Position numbers and translations under genes: made by a program | Shown: positions 1 to 12,842 of the stretch, one piece after another | Numbering within the stretch: the first letter of the stretch is position 1 | How the letters are laid out: the number at the start of each line of letters is the position of its first letter | The notes under the pieces: model-generated | The model's database searches: none | Told to the model about the DNA's origin: nothing | Seen by the model: the letters and a program-made list of their open reading frames with translations, nothing else | NCBI RefSeq assembly: GCF_001949145.1 | Contig: NW_019091526.1 | Span: forward strand, 317,444-381,443 | DNA from: Acanthaster planci | Taxonomy: Eukaryota > Echinodermata > Asteroidea > Valvatida > Acanthasteridae | Direction of reading: 5' to 3' | DNA length: 64,000 nt

Positions 1-2177
1 GGGCTGCCAACATCCTTTTCCTTGGCACGCGACAAATTAATGTTAAAATTACTCAATATGGACTGCTTGTTCAAATGTGCCAGATTGTGATGTGCTACGT
101 CACATTTGTGGAGGAAACTAACGCTGTTAATGATGCAGCTTACTCTAATAGTAGTTACAGTGATCATGGACGGAAGAAATAAGGAAATGATAGATATGTA
201 CCTTCTTTATGTAGATATAGTTGGCCAACCCTTTCTAAGGTGCTGGCAGCCATCTGCAAAACAGCAGAGTTGCTGTGCGAGAAAAATGAGCCACTGTTAC
301 GGATGTGGTTAACGACCGAGGCAGGTGATAACATGATAGTTAAAAGGCTGCTCTACACAGGTGATGCCATCTCGGCCAGATGTTACTCGGCCTCCCCTCT
401 CCACGTAGCCCTCTGCAGTTTTTGCACTGCCCACGTTTCACACCCCAGTGTTTTTTAATGCATGGCAAAGATGGTAAACATGCACAGCTGATGGACTGAG
501 GCGTACTGTGGTGTAAGTAGAAACTTCTACAAGGGGGAGGGAGGCTGCACCAAGGGTACACCCTTTTTTTGCCAATGAACCGCAGCTTGCACATAGGCTG
601 TGCACAGTTCAGGGAGGGGGGCACATGCCATACTCCCCTCCCCCCCTTACATCACTGCTCAGGATACAGACACTGTTTCCAGTGGCCTTGTTCAGACTAC
701 CCACAGTGGAGCTCATCCCATCAGTGTTCGATGATTCTCATACTGTTACACCCCTCCAATGCAGACATGTACCCGGTGGAAATCATATATTTCTAGACGA
801 AGGGGGGGCTGATAACCTGTCCGGCCCAGAATTACTCGTGTTTGTAGGATTGATGAGAGGGTGAGAGAAAAGACTTGTCAATGCCTTTGAAAAGAAACTG
901 TTCTATTTTTTAAATTGCAAAGAAAATTGTAGCTTGGTAGTTCCGTGTTAGTGATTAAGCATGTTTACTCGTAAATGTTGTTAGATTTGTGTTAAACAGT
1001 GACATTATGACTACATAGATGGGCTATCATGACTTGCCATTTTGAGTGTTACCAGTTGCAATTGTCTTTTTTCTTGGTCACTAAAGGAGTTCAGTTTCTT
1101 TGTTCCTCGTTCGAAAACTTTGCGATATGATGTCATATTATCCTGGCACGGTTCATACGTATGTATGTTATCAAAATATCTCCATCGCCAGTTATTTTGT
1201 GCATTGTTCATTTTGTGGTGTCACGTGAGAATTTTCTTTTAAAAAAAATGATGTACAGATGCACTGTTAGAATATTGAATAAAATGTGATTATTTTTATG
1301 AAATTACAGACTGAAATGGCTCATTTGTAGGTGATATCTCCCAAAAACGTGTCCTTAAATACATGTATGGTCCAAATTGTCTGCCCAAATTATATTGGAA
1401 CTGATGACTACAGTGGTCTGACCTTGCCCCCAGGCCAGGTTCCAAATCAAAGGCCTTTTATCATTGGGCCCAGAGGATAATTATAACGTATACATGCAGA
1501 TGTTCCTCAGCTACCCAACTCCAAGTTGGGCAGAAGTTGTAAATAGTGTGAAAGTCGAGGTTGGAAACCCTGCAGACTCCAGAACGGAGGTACCACAAGG
1601 TCTAAGGATCCTCGATTCAGTACTCGCTGGCACTGATAGTAACTGCAGCTTCTTTCCAGCGTGATGAGCAGATGAAATTGGATACATTAATCCCCGAATT
1701 GCTAGATTAATCTCCTTTTTGCTGGACTGCCGTGGAACACTTTCACTCGCATCGTCATGGCAACTCCACTTCATCTGAGGAATGCCCCAAATCTGGTCGA
1801 GAGCAATTCTGTAAAGATGAATGTATCACACCGTAGAACACCAATCCCTTCAGAGTTTCTGATTCCTGATAATTTATGAAAGAATATATGGAGACTCATT
1901 TACAGATCTAAAGTGGCCATTCTATTGAAGCTGTAATGCCATTGATGGCTATACGCCGCAGAAGCTGTGGTTGAAAACTGGTTCAAAAATGGTGCTTGAA
2001 ACCACATTCTTCTTGTGGGACTTCTGCAGCTCATAAAAAGACCATTTTGGCTGTATCTTTTGAATAAAATTTCTTGCTTGGTCTGTGGAGATATAAGTAG
2101 TCTCAAGGCTAAGGGATACTTTCCAACTCTTTCAGCGTTGGAAGTCAGTTTTCTCAATGAGCTCTCGTGACTGTCTT
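1..2177. other. Intergenic, no gene recognised
   Basis: Short scattered frames only. The stretch 508-658 has C-rich/G-rich inverted arms (ctgtggtgtaag ... cttacatcactg) and may be a MITE of the gtggcgta type. A gcaact..acttcatctgagg segment (1757-1780) recurs near 7417-7440. Nothing resembles an exon. Confidence 0.5.
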
Positions 2178-2345
2178 TTTGGCCGAGTCAGGTGGGGCAA
2201 TGGTTCCTTCCTCGCCTTTCACCTCTGCAGCCCGGGTTCGAAACCCGGCTCGGTCTACATGTGGATTGGGTTTTCAGTCCCTACCTGATTCCGTAGGTGT
2301 TACTTAACCTCATTAAACATGTCATAAATACATAAATGATGTAAG
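2178..2345 (+). repeat. tRNA-derived SINE, family 1, copy A
   Basis: The tRNA-like head has an A-box-like ggcaatggtt and a perfect B box GGTTCGAAACC. It is followed by a non-tRNA body (ttttcagtccctacctgattccgtaggtgttact) that recurs at 8133-8160. Pairing of the acceptor arm is not that of an intact tRNA gene, so this is a SINE. Confidence 0.65.
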
Positions 2346-3980
2346 AAGCAATGAATCACTGCGATGGATCTGGTAGTTGATTTGATTATAAATGCCAGTA
2401 TCATCCCAAGTTCAACAGAGCTTTAGACTTTGCATTTCCTGATTTCAAAATACCGAACACAAGTAGTTTGTATATGCTTGAATACGGCAGTGAATAGTTC
2501 AGTAACCAGTGCAAGGGCAAAATCCCAAGCGAAGCAGTTGTCATAAAATTGATGACAGGCTGGTATGTAACCAAGTTGTATTTTATGTTTATGGTTGTCA
2601 AGTTCAACTCAATTATTAAGTAATCACTGTTTTCAACAAGCTCATAAAGTAGATCCTTAGAAATTTCTCAGCACAAATAATGGATCCAGCATTTTGAAAG
2701 AGTCTTATAAAACAACAGATGCATTTCAGTAATCAAATTTCATTTATTGCACTCAGAATATCTCCAAGATAAAACTGAATCACTTTCTTATCAACTGCAG
2801 GCTACATTTTGTCATTCAAAGTTTTATGTACTTGTAAAAATTCCTCTTGAAAACAAACCTTTAAAAAATCAGACTTTTGATTAATTTCATAACCAAAGTT
2901 CAATTTCATTATTACAATTACTCTGTACGTCACTACATGTTTCAATTACATGTACATGTAATCACGCCTTTCTTTTTCAAGACAAAAACCCATAATTTTT
3001 TAACTTAAGTGTAATGTACCACAAAAATATTTGCATGCCTCTTGTTATAATAAATGTATCCCGAAGTTTCTTCCTGCTCTCTTTCCCCATAATTTGAAGA
3101 CATTACCCAAGTGAAAGACACCACACACTATCAAGGCATATTTTCCAACACAAAACAGAGTGCAGCCAGTGCATGGCCATTTGGAGAAATCACTCAGTTT
3201 GACATCCAAACATACCTGAATGCATGTTCATCTCTGTTGAAAACATCCACTTATCCCACGGTTCAAGCCAAAATTTTACGCACAACTGCATCAAAGAGAT
3301 TCCCAAATCAGATCTTTGTACTAAATTAGTTTCTACGACCAGTTTCTTTCTGTTTTTTGTTTCACTGGAACAAAAACTCATTTGTCATACTAACATTAGA
3401 CCCACATCAGGTTTTGAGATGGGTTTATGGGCTATTTTTGACAATGTGCAGAAATCTACTGGATCAAATGTTTATGTACACTTCCTTTGCATGGTATTAA
3501 ACTCCAATTTAGTGCTCCAGGAAAATTCCTAAATTCAATTCACATTCATATATGTATTATCCAGAGGTATGGGAATTCAGCTTTTTAGCTGATTTCAGCC
3601 TTTTTTATTAAGATGTTGACTCTGAATTTTAGCTGTTTTTGTACACTTGGCCTGTACAAAAGTATGGCAACTTTCTACATTTCAGCTTTTGCCAGCAGTT
3701 TTCAGCTTTAATTTAAAGTGGCCACTCATACCCTGTACATCCTCCAGTGACATTGCACTTTGTGGTATGAAGTCTGGTGGAAATTTTCATAAAGCAATAA
3801 TGCTGGAACTTTCTTGGGAACAGTGTAAGACATCCTGCACTTTACTCTGGTAGAACGTTCAGGTCACCAAGGAAAGGCAAAGCATTTTGGTAAGGAGTTA
3901 CGTGTAAGTAAGAATTGCTAACTGGAGAGGTTTTGAAGGTTCAGAGATTCAGAGAAATGGGTTGAAAAGCAGTCAACCTA
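2346..3980. other. Intergenic, AT-rich, no gene recognised
   Basis: Only short frames. The part at about 3560-3745 has weak inverted ends (aggtatgggaattc ... ctcataccctg) and repeated cagctttt words, suggesting a decayed repeat. A similar texture occurs at 23.77-23.91 kb. Confidence 0.4.
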
Positions 3981-4082
3981 TAGGGGGGGAGCGGGTTAGC
4001 GTGGTGGTTCTTTCCTCGCTTTGCACCGATGAGGCCTGGGTTCGAGTCCCGGCTTGGCCCAGGCTTTAGGTGCATTTGGTTT
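3981..4082 (+). repeat. tRNA-derived SINE, family 1, copy B, cut by the gap
   Basis: The head (gttagcgtggtggttctttcctcgctttgcac) resembles copies A and C, with B box GGTTCGAGTCC. The body starts taggtgcatttggttt and then runs into Ns. The same body start occurs in the minus-strand copy near 34.36 kb, so B and D form one subfamily. Confidence 0.6.
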
Positions 4083-5079
4083 NNNNNNNNNNNNNNNNNN
4101 NNNNNNNNNNNNNNNNNNNNNNNNNNNNNNNNNNNNNNNNNNNNNNNNNNNNNNNNNNNNNNNNNNNNNNNNNNNNNNNNNNNNNNNNNNNNNNNNNNNN
4201 NNNNNNNNNNNNNNNNNNNNNNNNNNNNNNNNNNNNNNNNNNNNNNNNNNNNNNNNNNNNNNNNNNNNNNNNNNNNNNNNNNNNNNNNNNNNNNNNNNNN
4301 NNNNNNNNNNNNNNNNNNNNNNNNNNNNNNNNNNNNNNNNNNNNNNNNNNNNNNNNNNNNNNNNNNNNNNNNNNNNNNNNNNNNNNNNNNNNNNNNNNNN
4401 NNNNNNNNNNNNNNNNNNNNNNNNNNNNNNNNNNNNNNNNNNNNNNNNNNNNNNNNNNNNNNNNNNNNNNNNNNNNNNNNNNNNNNNNNNNNNNNNNNNN
4501 NNNNNNNNNNNNNNNNNNNNNNNNNNNNNNNNNNNNNNNNNNNNNNNNNNNNNNNNNNNNNNNNNNNNNNNNNNNNNNNNNNNNNNNNNNNNNNNNNNNN
4601 NNNNNNNNNNNNNNNNNNNNNNNNNNNNNNNNNNNNNNNNNNNNNNNNNNNNNNNNNNNNNNNNNNNNNNNNNNNNNNNNNNNNNNNNNNNNNNNNNNNN
4701 NNNNNNNNNNNNNNNNNNNNNNNNNNNNNNNNNNNNNNNNNNNNNNNNNNNNNNNNNNNNNNNNNNNNNNNNNNNNNNNNNNNNNNNNNNNNNNNNNNNN
4801 NNNNNNNNNNNNNNNNNNNNNNNNNNNNNNNNNNNNNNNNNNNNNNNNNNNNNNNNNNNNNNNNNNNNNNNNNNNNNNNNNNNNNNNNNNNNNNNNNNNN
4901 NNNNNNNNNNNNNNNNNNNNNNNNNNNNNNNNNNNNNNNNNNNNNNNNNNNNNNNNNNNNNNNNNNNNNNNNNNNNNNNNNNNNNNNNNNNNNNNNNNNN
5001 NNNNNNNNNNNNNNNNNNNNNNNNNNNNNNNNNNNNNNNNNNNNNNNNNNNNNNNNNNNNNNNNNNNNNNNNNNNNNNN
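4083..5079. other. Assembly gap (997 Ns)
   Basis: An unbroken run of N. The left edge falls within a tRNA-derived SINE, which suggests that the gap is a repeat-caused scaffold join. Long reading frames that cross it are meaningless. Confidence 0.99.
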
Positions 5080-5550
5080 AAATACGTATCACTGGTTCAC
5101 CATATTTAACGTAAGAACAAACAATATCTAGAAAAGTCAGTGTAAAACAAGAGCATGTGTTGAACTGGGACTTGGACTGTAGTTCCAAATACAACAGGTA
5201 ATGCTCTGTGAAAGGACCTATTAGTGCTCCAAAAGATGAAGTTTGGTGAATAGTGTTGGCCAGTTGCTGTTTGCATGACACAACATTAGTAATGTCTGTC
5301 TTCATGACCAAACTTGACCAAAGTATCTTGTCTTCTTCAACATGGTCTTTTTGGTTTTGCAGTTCAAAACAGTTCAATTCAATTTGGCTCAATTCAATTC
5401 AACTCAAAACCAGACATGAAACACAATTCCCAGTCCTTCTGATTCATGCACTGAGTTTACAGTTATTTCTTGATCTTGACTTGAGTCACTTCCTCAAAAA
5501 AATTTGGCTCAAGTCAAAACATTTGGTGACTTGTTGCAACTTTGTGCCAC

Positions 5551-6095
5551 TCATTTGGCGAACGACTCATCAACTTCTTTCATCCTGGCAGCCACTCGCC
5601 TGTGCTTGAGCAGCTCAGCCCGGGTCTTCCAGAGCTGCAGGTACACCCACATCAAGCAACCATTGCCTTCCTGGCTGCAGCTCTGGTCGTGCTTCAGTAT
5701 ATTCTGCATCCCGACGTACAGTCCGAGGTCCTTGTCGTACGGTTTGAAGTAGGCAGAAAACAGGAGCTGCGACTCCAACTCCAAACGCGGGCCGCGGTAC
5801 TTGAAGGGGTTACAGTAAATGTCCTGGCGCTGTTTGAGCAGGGGCCGCAGCTCCTCCAACTCTGTCAGAATCTTCTGTGTGGCCTGGTTCTCCTCCTTTA
5901 TGATGGCCTCCTCCAGGAGACAGCGCCGTTTGATGGTTGTCATACTAGTCTTCTCCTCCAGCTCAAGACGTCTCTTGCTCAAGTTTTTTACCTCATCTTG
6001 TAGGAAGTCCACATCCTCTTTCAGGTCTGCAATCCTTTCCTTTTCCTTCTGCAGCTGATTCAGCTGGATGCTGATTCGTCTCTGGGCCAGCCAAC
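5551..6095 (-). CDS. CCDC127: CCDC127-like coiled-coil protein, 3' coding exon (partial gene)
   Basis: This exon reads about 180 codons to a TGA at 5553-5551. The first ~90 residues are Glu/Lys/Leu/Arg-rich coiled coil (for example LNQLQKEKERIADLKED). The C-terminal ~85 residues carry the family signature: LKQRQDIYCNPF, then RLELESQLLFSAY, then CLMWVYLQLWKTRAELLKH. I recognise these as the conserved C-terminus of vertebrate CCDC127 (there: ERQNIYC and GRLMWLYLKYWE). The likely acceptor is the AG at 6097-6096, leaving two bases of a split codon; an in-frame TGA lies a little upstream, so the exon cannot extend far. Human CCDC127 has a short N-terminal exon with a membrane-spanning segment just before this point. 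I could not find that exon, which should lie between 6.1 and 14.8 kb. The coiled coil is shorter than in human. The molecular function is not well established. Confidence 0.82.
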
Positions 6096-8065
6096 CTTTC
6101 CAGAATTCAAAAATAAAAAACTCTCATTACTACTACATTACCTGCTTGGACTGCAAAGACATCAACATCGTTATTATCTGTCCGTGGAGGATGTGACAGC
6201 TTTTGCTTTTTGCAAGTTGTATCACCTGCTAGATCAAGACCAATGTCGCTAGCTTTGCACCCAACGGAGCAGAGCTTTCTCATACCATGACTGGAATAAC
6301 CTAGAGGATTCCAGAACGTTACATGAGTTACTGGTTGATTTGCACCTCTTCAACAATGACCAGCAAACTGAAGTCTTCCCTCCTTCCTTGAGGGTTTTTT
6401 TGATAGCGATGGACTATCTCTGCACATCTCGTGGAATTTGGTCGTGCAAGCCACATGTAATAACAAGAATTCTAAGTAACAGTTAGAAACACACTCAGAT
6501 GACAAACGGAAACAAGAGAAGGCGTGTTTTCACAAACCAGCAGTGATCCTTTGGTGGGAACTCATCCTGTGCAAACACAGGCTCACGCGCAATCCACGCT
6601 GCACACTGCCGCCATAGGCATGCACAGCCTCAATCTGACACCTTTACACAATACAGCTGGTTCATTGATTTGCGTGTATGTTTTTGCTTAGTAATTTTAA
6701 GCGTGCTGCATTAGTTCTTATACCATGCGATTGGACAATATTTCAAAAAGTTGCATTGACACAATTCTGACACGACTGTACAAGTTGCCAGTTCGAGGCA
6801 CTGCATGCCTATGGCGGCAGCGTGCAAAGAGCAAATGGGCGCAGGGCACACTGAGCAAGTGTGTCAGACTGTACGCTCATCATGTGTGTGCACTGGGTGC
6901 GTTCATGAGCTTGACTGACAAACTTCCCAACAGCCTGGCTCTTCTTTACCAGTGAGGGTGCACTTCAACCGTGAGTGGATATACATATACTGTGTAGTAG
7001 TCATTGATTCTGTCCTCTAATCCACAAACACTGTTGACTGCAATTGCAAAGGCTTTTGTTGTGTACACATGGAACTCCCTCCTAGGAAAGTCAGGGGTGT
7101 TGTTAGTCATTCCGTCACTAACAAGTCAAACCATTCATCAAGGTGCCTCTTCACCTCTCCCACCAGCAGAGGTAACCCTAACCCCCTAGGGACCATTGAA
7201 ACCCTGCCTAACCTTGTTGGGTTCAGCATGGTTGTCCCTGAACCCTTGACATATTACTCACCAAAGAAAATGCTGGATGCTGGCAGCAAGACCGGGATGA
7301 GTAACTGGGATGCAATGCGACTGAGCTTCTTGCCGATCGGTTCCTCAGTCGGTGGGATGTTTAGATCGTTGGTCGCCATGGTTACAGCAGTGAACTTTCT
7401 CTTGTACTGTCATAGCAACTACACGTACACTTCATCTGAGGAAAGTTCTAGATGTTAATGTCCAAAAATTGTGTTACCAGGTATGTATCAAATGTGAAGC
7501 AAAAATGCTGAAAAATATGCAGCTGGATCACAGCAAAATAAAACAAAAGTTCTAAATTTAATTTAAACTAATACATGTATTAAGGGGGTTGAAGCCTGAA
7601 GGATTCAATACCCACTTAAGGAGTAAGGAACCCCTCCTCTTTTAGATCAGGTCTAGTATACTCATGCATCTGGTCATGTAAGAGAGGACCGTACAGTATT
7701 TGAAAGTAATGTAAGCCTTCACATTGTCATCAATATTAGGTTGCTAAGTTCCATAAGATGAAATATGTCATAATTTTTAAATGAAGTATCCAAGCGAAGA
7801 ACCACTATGCCAACCTGACTCCCCCAACCTGCCTCCTTGAGGTGGTTTCATTTAGGAAGACACCTTGAAGTGGTTTCCTAACTGAAGCTACCTCAAGAAA
7901 AACTGATGCCAGAATTGTACCTTAGTGTTCTTCAAGTAAATTCATGTGGAAAAGTCATCTAGGAGATGAAACAAAAAAATTCTTTCATGACCTTTCATGT
8001 CCCTCATTTTTGTTCCTGTAGCTGTTCCTATATGCAAAGGAGAATGATTAACATGAGAACAGATG
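6096..8065. other. Upstream of the CCDC127 exon; intron or intergenic
   Basis: Should contain or precede the missing first coding exon. An inverted pair is visible: ctgccgccataggcatgca near 6608-6627 and its complement near 6807-6825. A 129-codon plus frame at 7069-7458 resembles no family I know. No CCDC127-like membrane segment was found. Confidence 0.4.
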
Positions 8066-8200
8066 GGAGTCAGGTTGGCGTGGTGGTTCTTTTGTTGTCT
8101 TCCACCTCTGTACCCAGGTTCCAATCCCTTGTCCCTACCCGATTCTGTGGGTGTTACTCAGAATATTCCTCTTTTTTCCCACACCTTTTAAAACTGTAAC
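8066..8200 (+). repeat. tRNA-derived SINE, family 1, copy C
   Basis: The head gagtcaggttggcgtggtggttc, a degraded B box (ggttccaatcc) and the body tccctacccgattctgtgggtgttact match copy A with several substitutions. Confidence 0.55.
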
Positions 8201-8309
8201 TGCTTCTCATTGTCTCCTCTCTACAGGTTTCTGCAGGCTTGTGAGTTACAGTGCCTAGGGCGCCTTTGACTGAGGAATCCTTGGTGTCATTACCAGAATA
8301 ATTAATAAT

Positions 8310-8800
8310 AGTAAAAATTTACAACTGGAGTTGATGGGTTCTGGATTCGGTTGAGCTGACCTGATACAATTCTTGTCAACAAAGTTACATTTAAGATGGC
8401 CTTTACTCTAAAAATATTTGGTATTTGAGTACGTGTAAATGATTTTTTATTCCCTTAAAAATTATAAATGCGCTTATTTGTTAGAGGATTGTATATTTGG
8501 GGGACCCCCCCAGTTTTTTGTCATTTTCAGTCTTGCAAAACTGGTCAGTCCCCACAAAAAACAAACGCAACACTCTCTTTATTGCACAGACCCAATTTTT
8601 TGGGAAATGAGACTTTCTTACATGTCTTACCGATAAACTAGCCATGCAAATTTGAGTACTGTGCTTGTAAATATTTTACAAAGGCTTTTTTTCAGAGCTG
8701 TATTTTTAAAGCAGAAAATAAACGATAGAAATCCAAATTCGAACATTTTTGTGTGTTGGTCCCGGAAGAGCGCCAATCGGGGGGGGGGGTGGGGTCAACA
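8310..8800 (+). repeat. Partial copy of the same unknown dispersed family
   Basis: Aligns by eye to 39115-39600: gatgggttctggattcggttgagctgac, gtcaacaaagtta, tattgcacagaccc, atttttaaagcagaaaataaacga and agagcgccaatcgggg. The 5' third of the family is missing. Confidence 0.45.
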
Positions 8801-9116
8801 AAGTTTCCGGGTCCGTCTACAACGTGTACTCGTAATTTTGGGTAAGGTACAAACATTAAATGCAGATCACCGGATTTTAGGTCTACGTCTTCCGCCTCGG
8901 AGATGGCATTAATACAGAAAGTAGTATTTAGGCCTACCTCATCATCTGGCCCTGGCGAAAAATGGAGGGTTGAACTTGGAAACCTGTCTTTTCCTACTTA
9001 CATGTACATGTACCTCTGGCCCTCAGTGTAGAGTGATAAATAATACCCACGGTGACCGAATCAAGCGAAGCTGTATAGCGCCCTCATCAGACCAGAAGCA
9101 GAAAAAGCGCAACGCG

Positions 9117-10519
9117 TATGGTAAGAGTGGCTGGCTGGTGCGCTGCCCTGTTTAGTGTCATTGCCGACACTGCGCAGTCCAACTGCGACCAAGTGTAACG
9201 TGAAGGGGTTAGGAAAACCCGTAGCGTGGGGGGGGGGAGGATGTGAGGATCAGAAAAAGACACCCATGCTTCCCTCTATAAAATAGCCAAACGCCCGAAT
9301 AAAAGACCCCACGGGATCCTTGGGTCATTGTCGTAGCCACGGGGGCATGCTAGTTCCCCCTTATGCCTCCCCCACTTGTAAAATCCTAGCTACGCCGCTG
9401 CCTGCATTGTAGCTTAACATTAACTCAAGGCGCGCTTGGCTGCATGGAAACACGACGCACACACACCGTCGAAAACTACCGCTGTACCAGCGCTGGTAGT
9501 TTTCGTCGTGTCGTGCGTATACGTCGTGTGTCCAGGTAGCCACACGCGCCTGAGTGTAGCCCTGTTGGCAGACAACAGACGGGGTTCTTTCTTTTTTCGC
9601 TGACTTCAACGCCAAATATAAAGCTCAAAATACTTTGGGCGTATGCCTCCCCTAAATTCAAAATGGAGGGGCATTACACTAGCAATTAATTCTCAAGACA
9701 TGTCAAATGCTTCTAATACATGTAACTACTTTACACAAATATGTCCTTCTCCTATCCTAAATATTTCTGATACTAATCAAAGTGCATATCTAGGTGATCC
9801 TAACGTAAATTCACAATTTCTTACATCTATTTATACTAAACTGACATTTATGATAAGAGTCTGAAAGTAAAAGGTGACCTGCCTATACGGGGATGTTTCA
9901 TTGGGCTGCCCCACGGTTCTTTACTTGTAGGAAAATTAACTTCTTATTGGAGATACCTCAGGAAACAAACACGTCCGGCATGTCCGAAATCTATATTTAG
10001 TTCAAATAAAATCTTGGAAAATTACCTACAGAGACGGGTAAAAGGGATTTCACGTATGACCTTTCTCATCCGACCGCTGTCGCACTGGGTCTCCGTGTTC
10101 GCGCACGTTTTAACAAGACCATATAACGTTGTGAAAGCTTACCCACCTTTAGCAATGGGCTTAGATTTAGTTGGGCTGGCCAAGTGTAGTTCTTTTCAAC
10201 AAAAGTTACAGATTAGACTTTGGAAAATTCTTTTACGAAATGCTGATTATTCTTGTAAATTTTTGTTCGAAAAAATTAAATTCAACTTTACTTAATACGG
10301 TCTTCTGTTTCCATTTCATGTTTAACTGAAGATCACCACATTTTTCCTAAGATCTTCATTGCGTAAATACATCTAGTGCAATGAGTGGCACGAGTTATCG
10401 TGTATTTAAGATATTTAAAAGTCGGAGGTCAGTATTTCTCTTTCAGGTTAGACATTTGTTTATTAAACTTTATATGCTGGAAAATAATTTACAAAAATGT
10501 ATTACAAATATGAGTCTTG
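9117..10519 (+). repeat. Tandem duplication, copy 1
   Basis: Part A (9117-9610, starting atggtaagagtggctggctgg) and part B (9611-10519, starting gccaaatataaagctcaaaa) both recur in order at 10577-12842. The copies differ by scattered substitutions and small indels. Copy 1 lacks an 873-bp segment present between A and B in copy 2. The copy ends at a single N (10520). No coding potential is convincing. Confidence 0.85.
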
Positions 10520-10576
10520 NCGGCCTGGCGCAGAATTTTCCTTGAATTGGGACACTGCACCCGTATGTGCCCCTAG

Positions 10577-12842
10577 GATGGTAAGAGTGGCTGGCTGGCT
10601 GCCCTGTTTAGTGCCGTTGCCGACACTGCGCAGTCCAAATGCGACCAAGTATAATGTGTAGGAATTAGGAAAACCCGTAGGGTGGGGGGGTGTGAGGATC
10701 AGAAAAAGACACTCCTCCCCCTGATGAAATAGCCAAACGCCCGAATAAAAGACCCCACGGGATCCTTGGGTCATTGTCGTAGCCACGGGGGGCTGGGGGC
10801 ATGCCAGTTCCCCCTTATGCCCCCCCCCCACTTGTAAAATCCTAGCTACGCCGCTGCCTGCATTGTAGCCTAACATTAACTCAAGGCGCGCTTGGCTGCA
10901 TGGACACACGACGCAAATGCACGACGAAAACTACCGCTGTACCAGCGCTGGTAGTTTTCGTCGTGTCTTGCGTATACGTCGTGGGTCCAGGTAGCCACAC
11001 GCGCCTGAGTGTAGCCCCGTTGGCAGACAACAGACGGGGTTCTTTCTTTTTTCGCTGACTTCAAGGACGGCATTCTCGCAAACATAAACAATCAGGCCAT
11101 TATAATATCTTATTAGGGGTGATTTTAATGAGATCTATTCCAAACACAAGACATATCTTCCGTAAGTATCTGAGAATGACGAAACACAGTATTTCCATCC
11201 TTTGGAAATATCACTTTATCGAACTGAAAGGTTTAAACTTGATTTAGATAATGCAACTTGGGGGTTTTACCTCCTTGGATGACTCAAGCTTTGATGACTT
11301 TTACCGCACCTAAAAAGTATTAAAGCTCAGGCCATGGACGACCGACGGAATAATAAACCCAAATAAACATAAAGAATAAACTACCCAAAAATATTTGAGA
11401 GGTTTCTGCAATCAATTCGTTTCAACACAAACGTTCAAAATGCATCGCTATATGTCTCAGCTTACCTTATTTTCAAGTTTGTTTCACTATTTCAAAGGGT
11501 ATTTGCTGCCTTTTTGGCTTTTATGCTGATGATATTTCCATATTCAAGAGCCAAACTGATAGCCCCAGGAAGTAAGCCTCGATGTTACATTGGTATGAAC
11601 ACAAAAGCCCTACATTTTGCAGAATTTGCTGAACAAAATTTTCTCTTCTTTGCTCATTCCTTGTTGTTTATGTGCATAGTAATATGCAAACACCAACCCC
11701 CTTCTCATAAATCTTTTCTATACGTGCACTTTTCAAGGCATTTAACGAAATAGGAACGTAAAGAGTTTTCATCAATTTAAGAAGAGTACAAAGTTGTAGA
11801 AGTTGGCTGAGTCAAAGAAAACTTTAGTGTAGTTGCCCTTTAAAGTAATCAAATTCCCAGTAGCTTTGTTACAAGTTTTTCTGTAATAGGTTAATATTAC
11901 TTAATTATGATAAAGAAGGTAAGTTTTTTTTAAAAAAGCCAAATATAAAGCTCAAAATACTTTGGTCGTATTGCCTCCCCTAAATTCAAAATGGAGAGTC
12001 ATTACATTAGCAATTAATTCTCAAGACATGTTAAACGCTTCTAATACATGTAACTACTTTACACAAATAGGTCCTTCTCTTATCCGAAATATTTCTGATA
12101 CTAATCAAAGTGCATATCTAGGTTATCCTAACGTAAATTCACAATTTCTTATATCTATTTATACTAAACTGACATTTATGATAAGAGTCTGAAAGTAAAA
12201 GGTGATGTGGCGAACAAAAGCGCGACATGCCTATACGGGGATGTTTCATTGGGTTGCCCCACCGTTCTGTACTTGTAGGAAAATTAACTTCTTATTGGAG
12301 ATACCTCAAGAAACAAACACGTCCGGCAAGTCCGAAATTTATATTTAGTTCAAGTAAAATCTTGGAAAATTACCTGCAGAGACGGGTAAAAGGGATTTCA
12401 CGTATGACCTTTCTCATCCGGCCGCTGTCGCACAAGGTTTTAACAAGACCATATAATGTGAAAACTGACCCACCTTTAGTTAATTTTCCTACAAGATTTA
12501 GTTGGGCTGGCCAAGTGCAGTTCTTTTCAACAAAAGTTACAGATTAGACTTTGGAAAGTTCTTTTACGAAATGCTGATTATTCTTGTAAATTTTGTTCGA
12601 AAAAAAATTAAATTCAACTTTACTTAATACGGTCTTCTGTTTCCACTTCATGTTTAACTGAAGATCACCACAATTTTCTTAAGATCTTCATTGCGTATAC
12701 ATCTAGTGCAATGAGTGGCACGAGTTATCTATTTAAGATATTTGAAAGTCGGAGGTCAGTATTTCTCTTTCAGGTCAGACATTTGTTTATTACTTTATGC
12801 TGGAAAATAATTTACAAAAATGTAATACAAATATGGGTCTTC
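10577..12842 (+). repeat. Tandem duplication, copy 2
   Basis: Part A is 10577-11064, a copy-specific insert is 11065-11937, and part B is 11938-12842. It ends at a single N (12843) at the same relative place as copy 1. Part A contains a perfect 16-bp-stem hairpin at 10920-10965. Part B is one member of a dispersed family also seen near 8.3-8.8 and 38.8-39.6 kb. Confidence 0.85.

Noticed and set aside
2178-2250. Possible tRNA gene with a perfect B box
   Set aside because: The acceptor and anticodon arms do not pair properly, and the downstream body recurs elsewhere as part of a SINE.
3941-5392. Very long frames crossing 4083-5079
   Set aside because: They consist almost wholly of N; the gap has no stop codons by construction.
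5542-6003. 153-codon plus frame opposite the CCDC127 exon
   Set aside because: Antisense shadow; the minus frame carries the family signature.
6104-6160. A 5' CCDC127 mini-exon just upstream of 6103
   Set aside because: It would need an intron of about 45 bp and gives no membrane segment; an in-frame TGA blocks simple extension.
7069-7458. 129-codon plus frame with a real ATG
   Set aside because: No family likeness and no splice context, and its end contains a segment repeated near 1.76 kb; likely repeat-derived.
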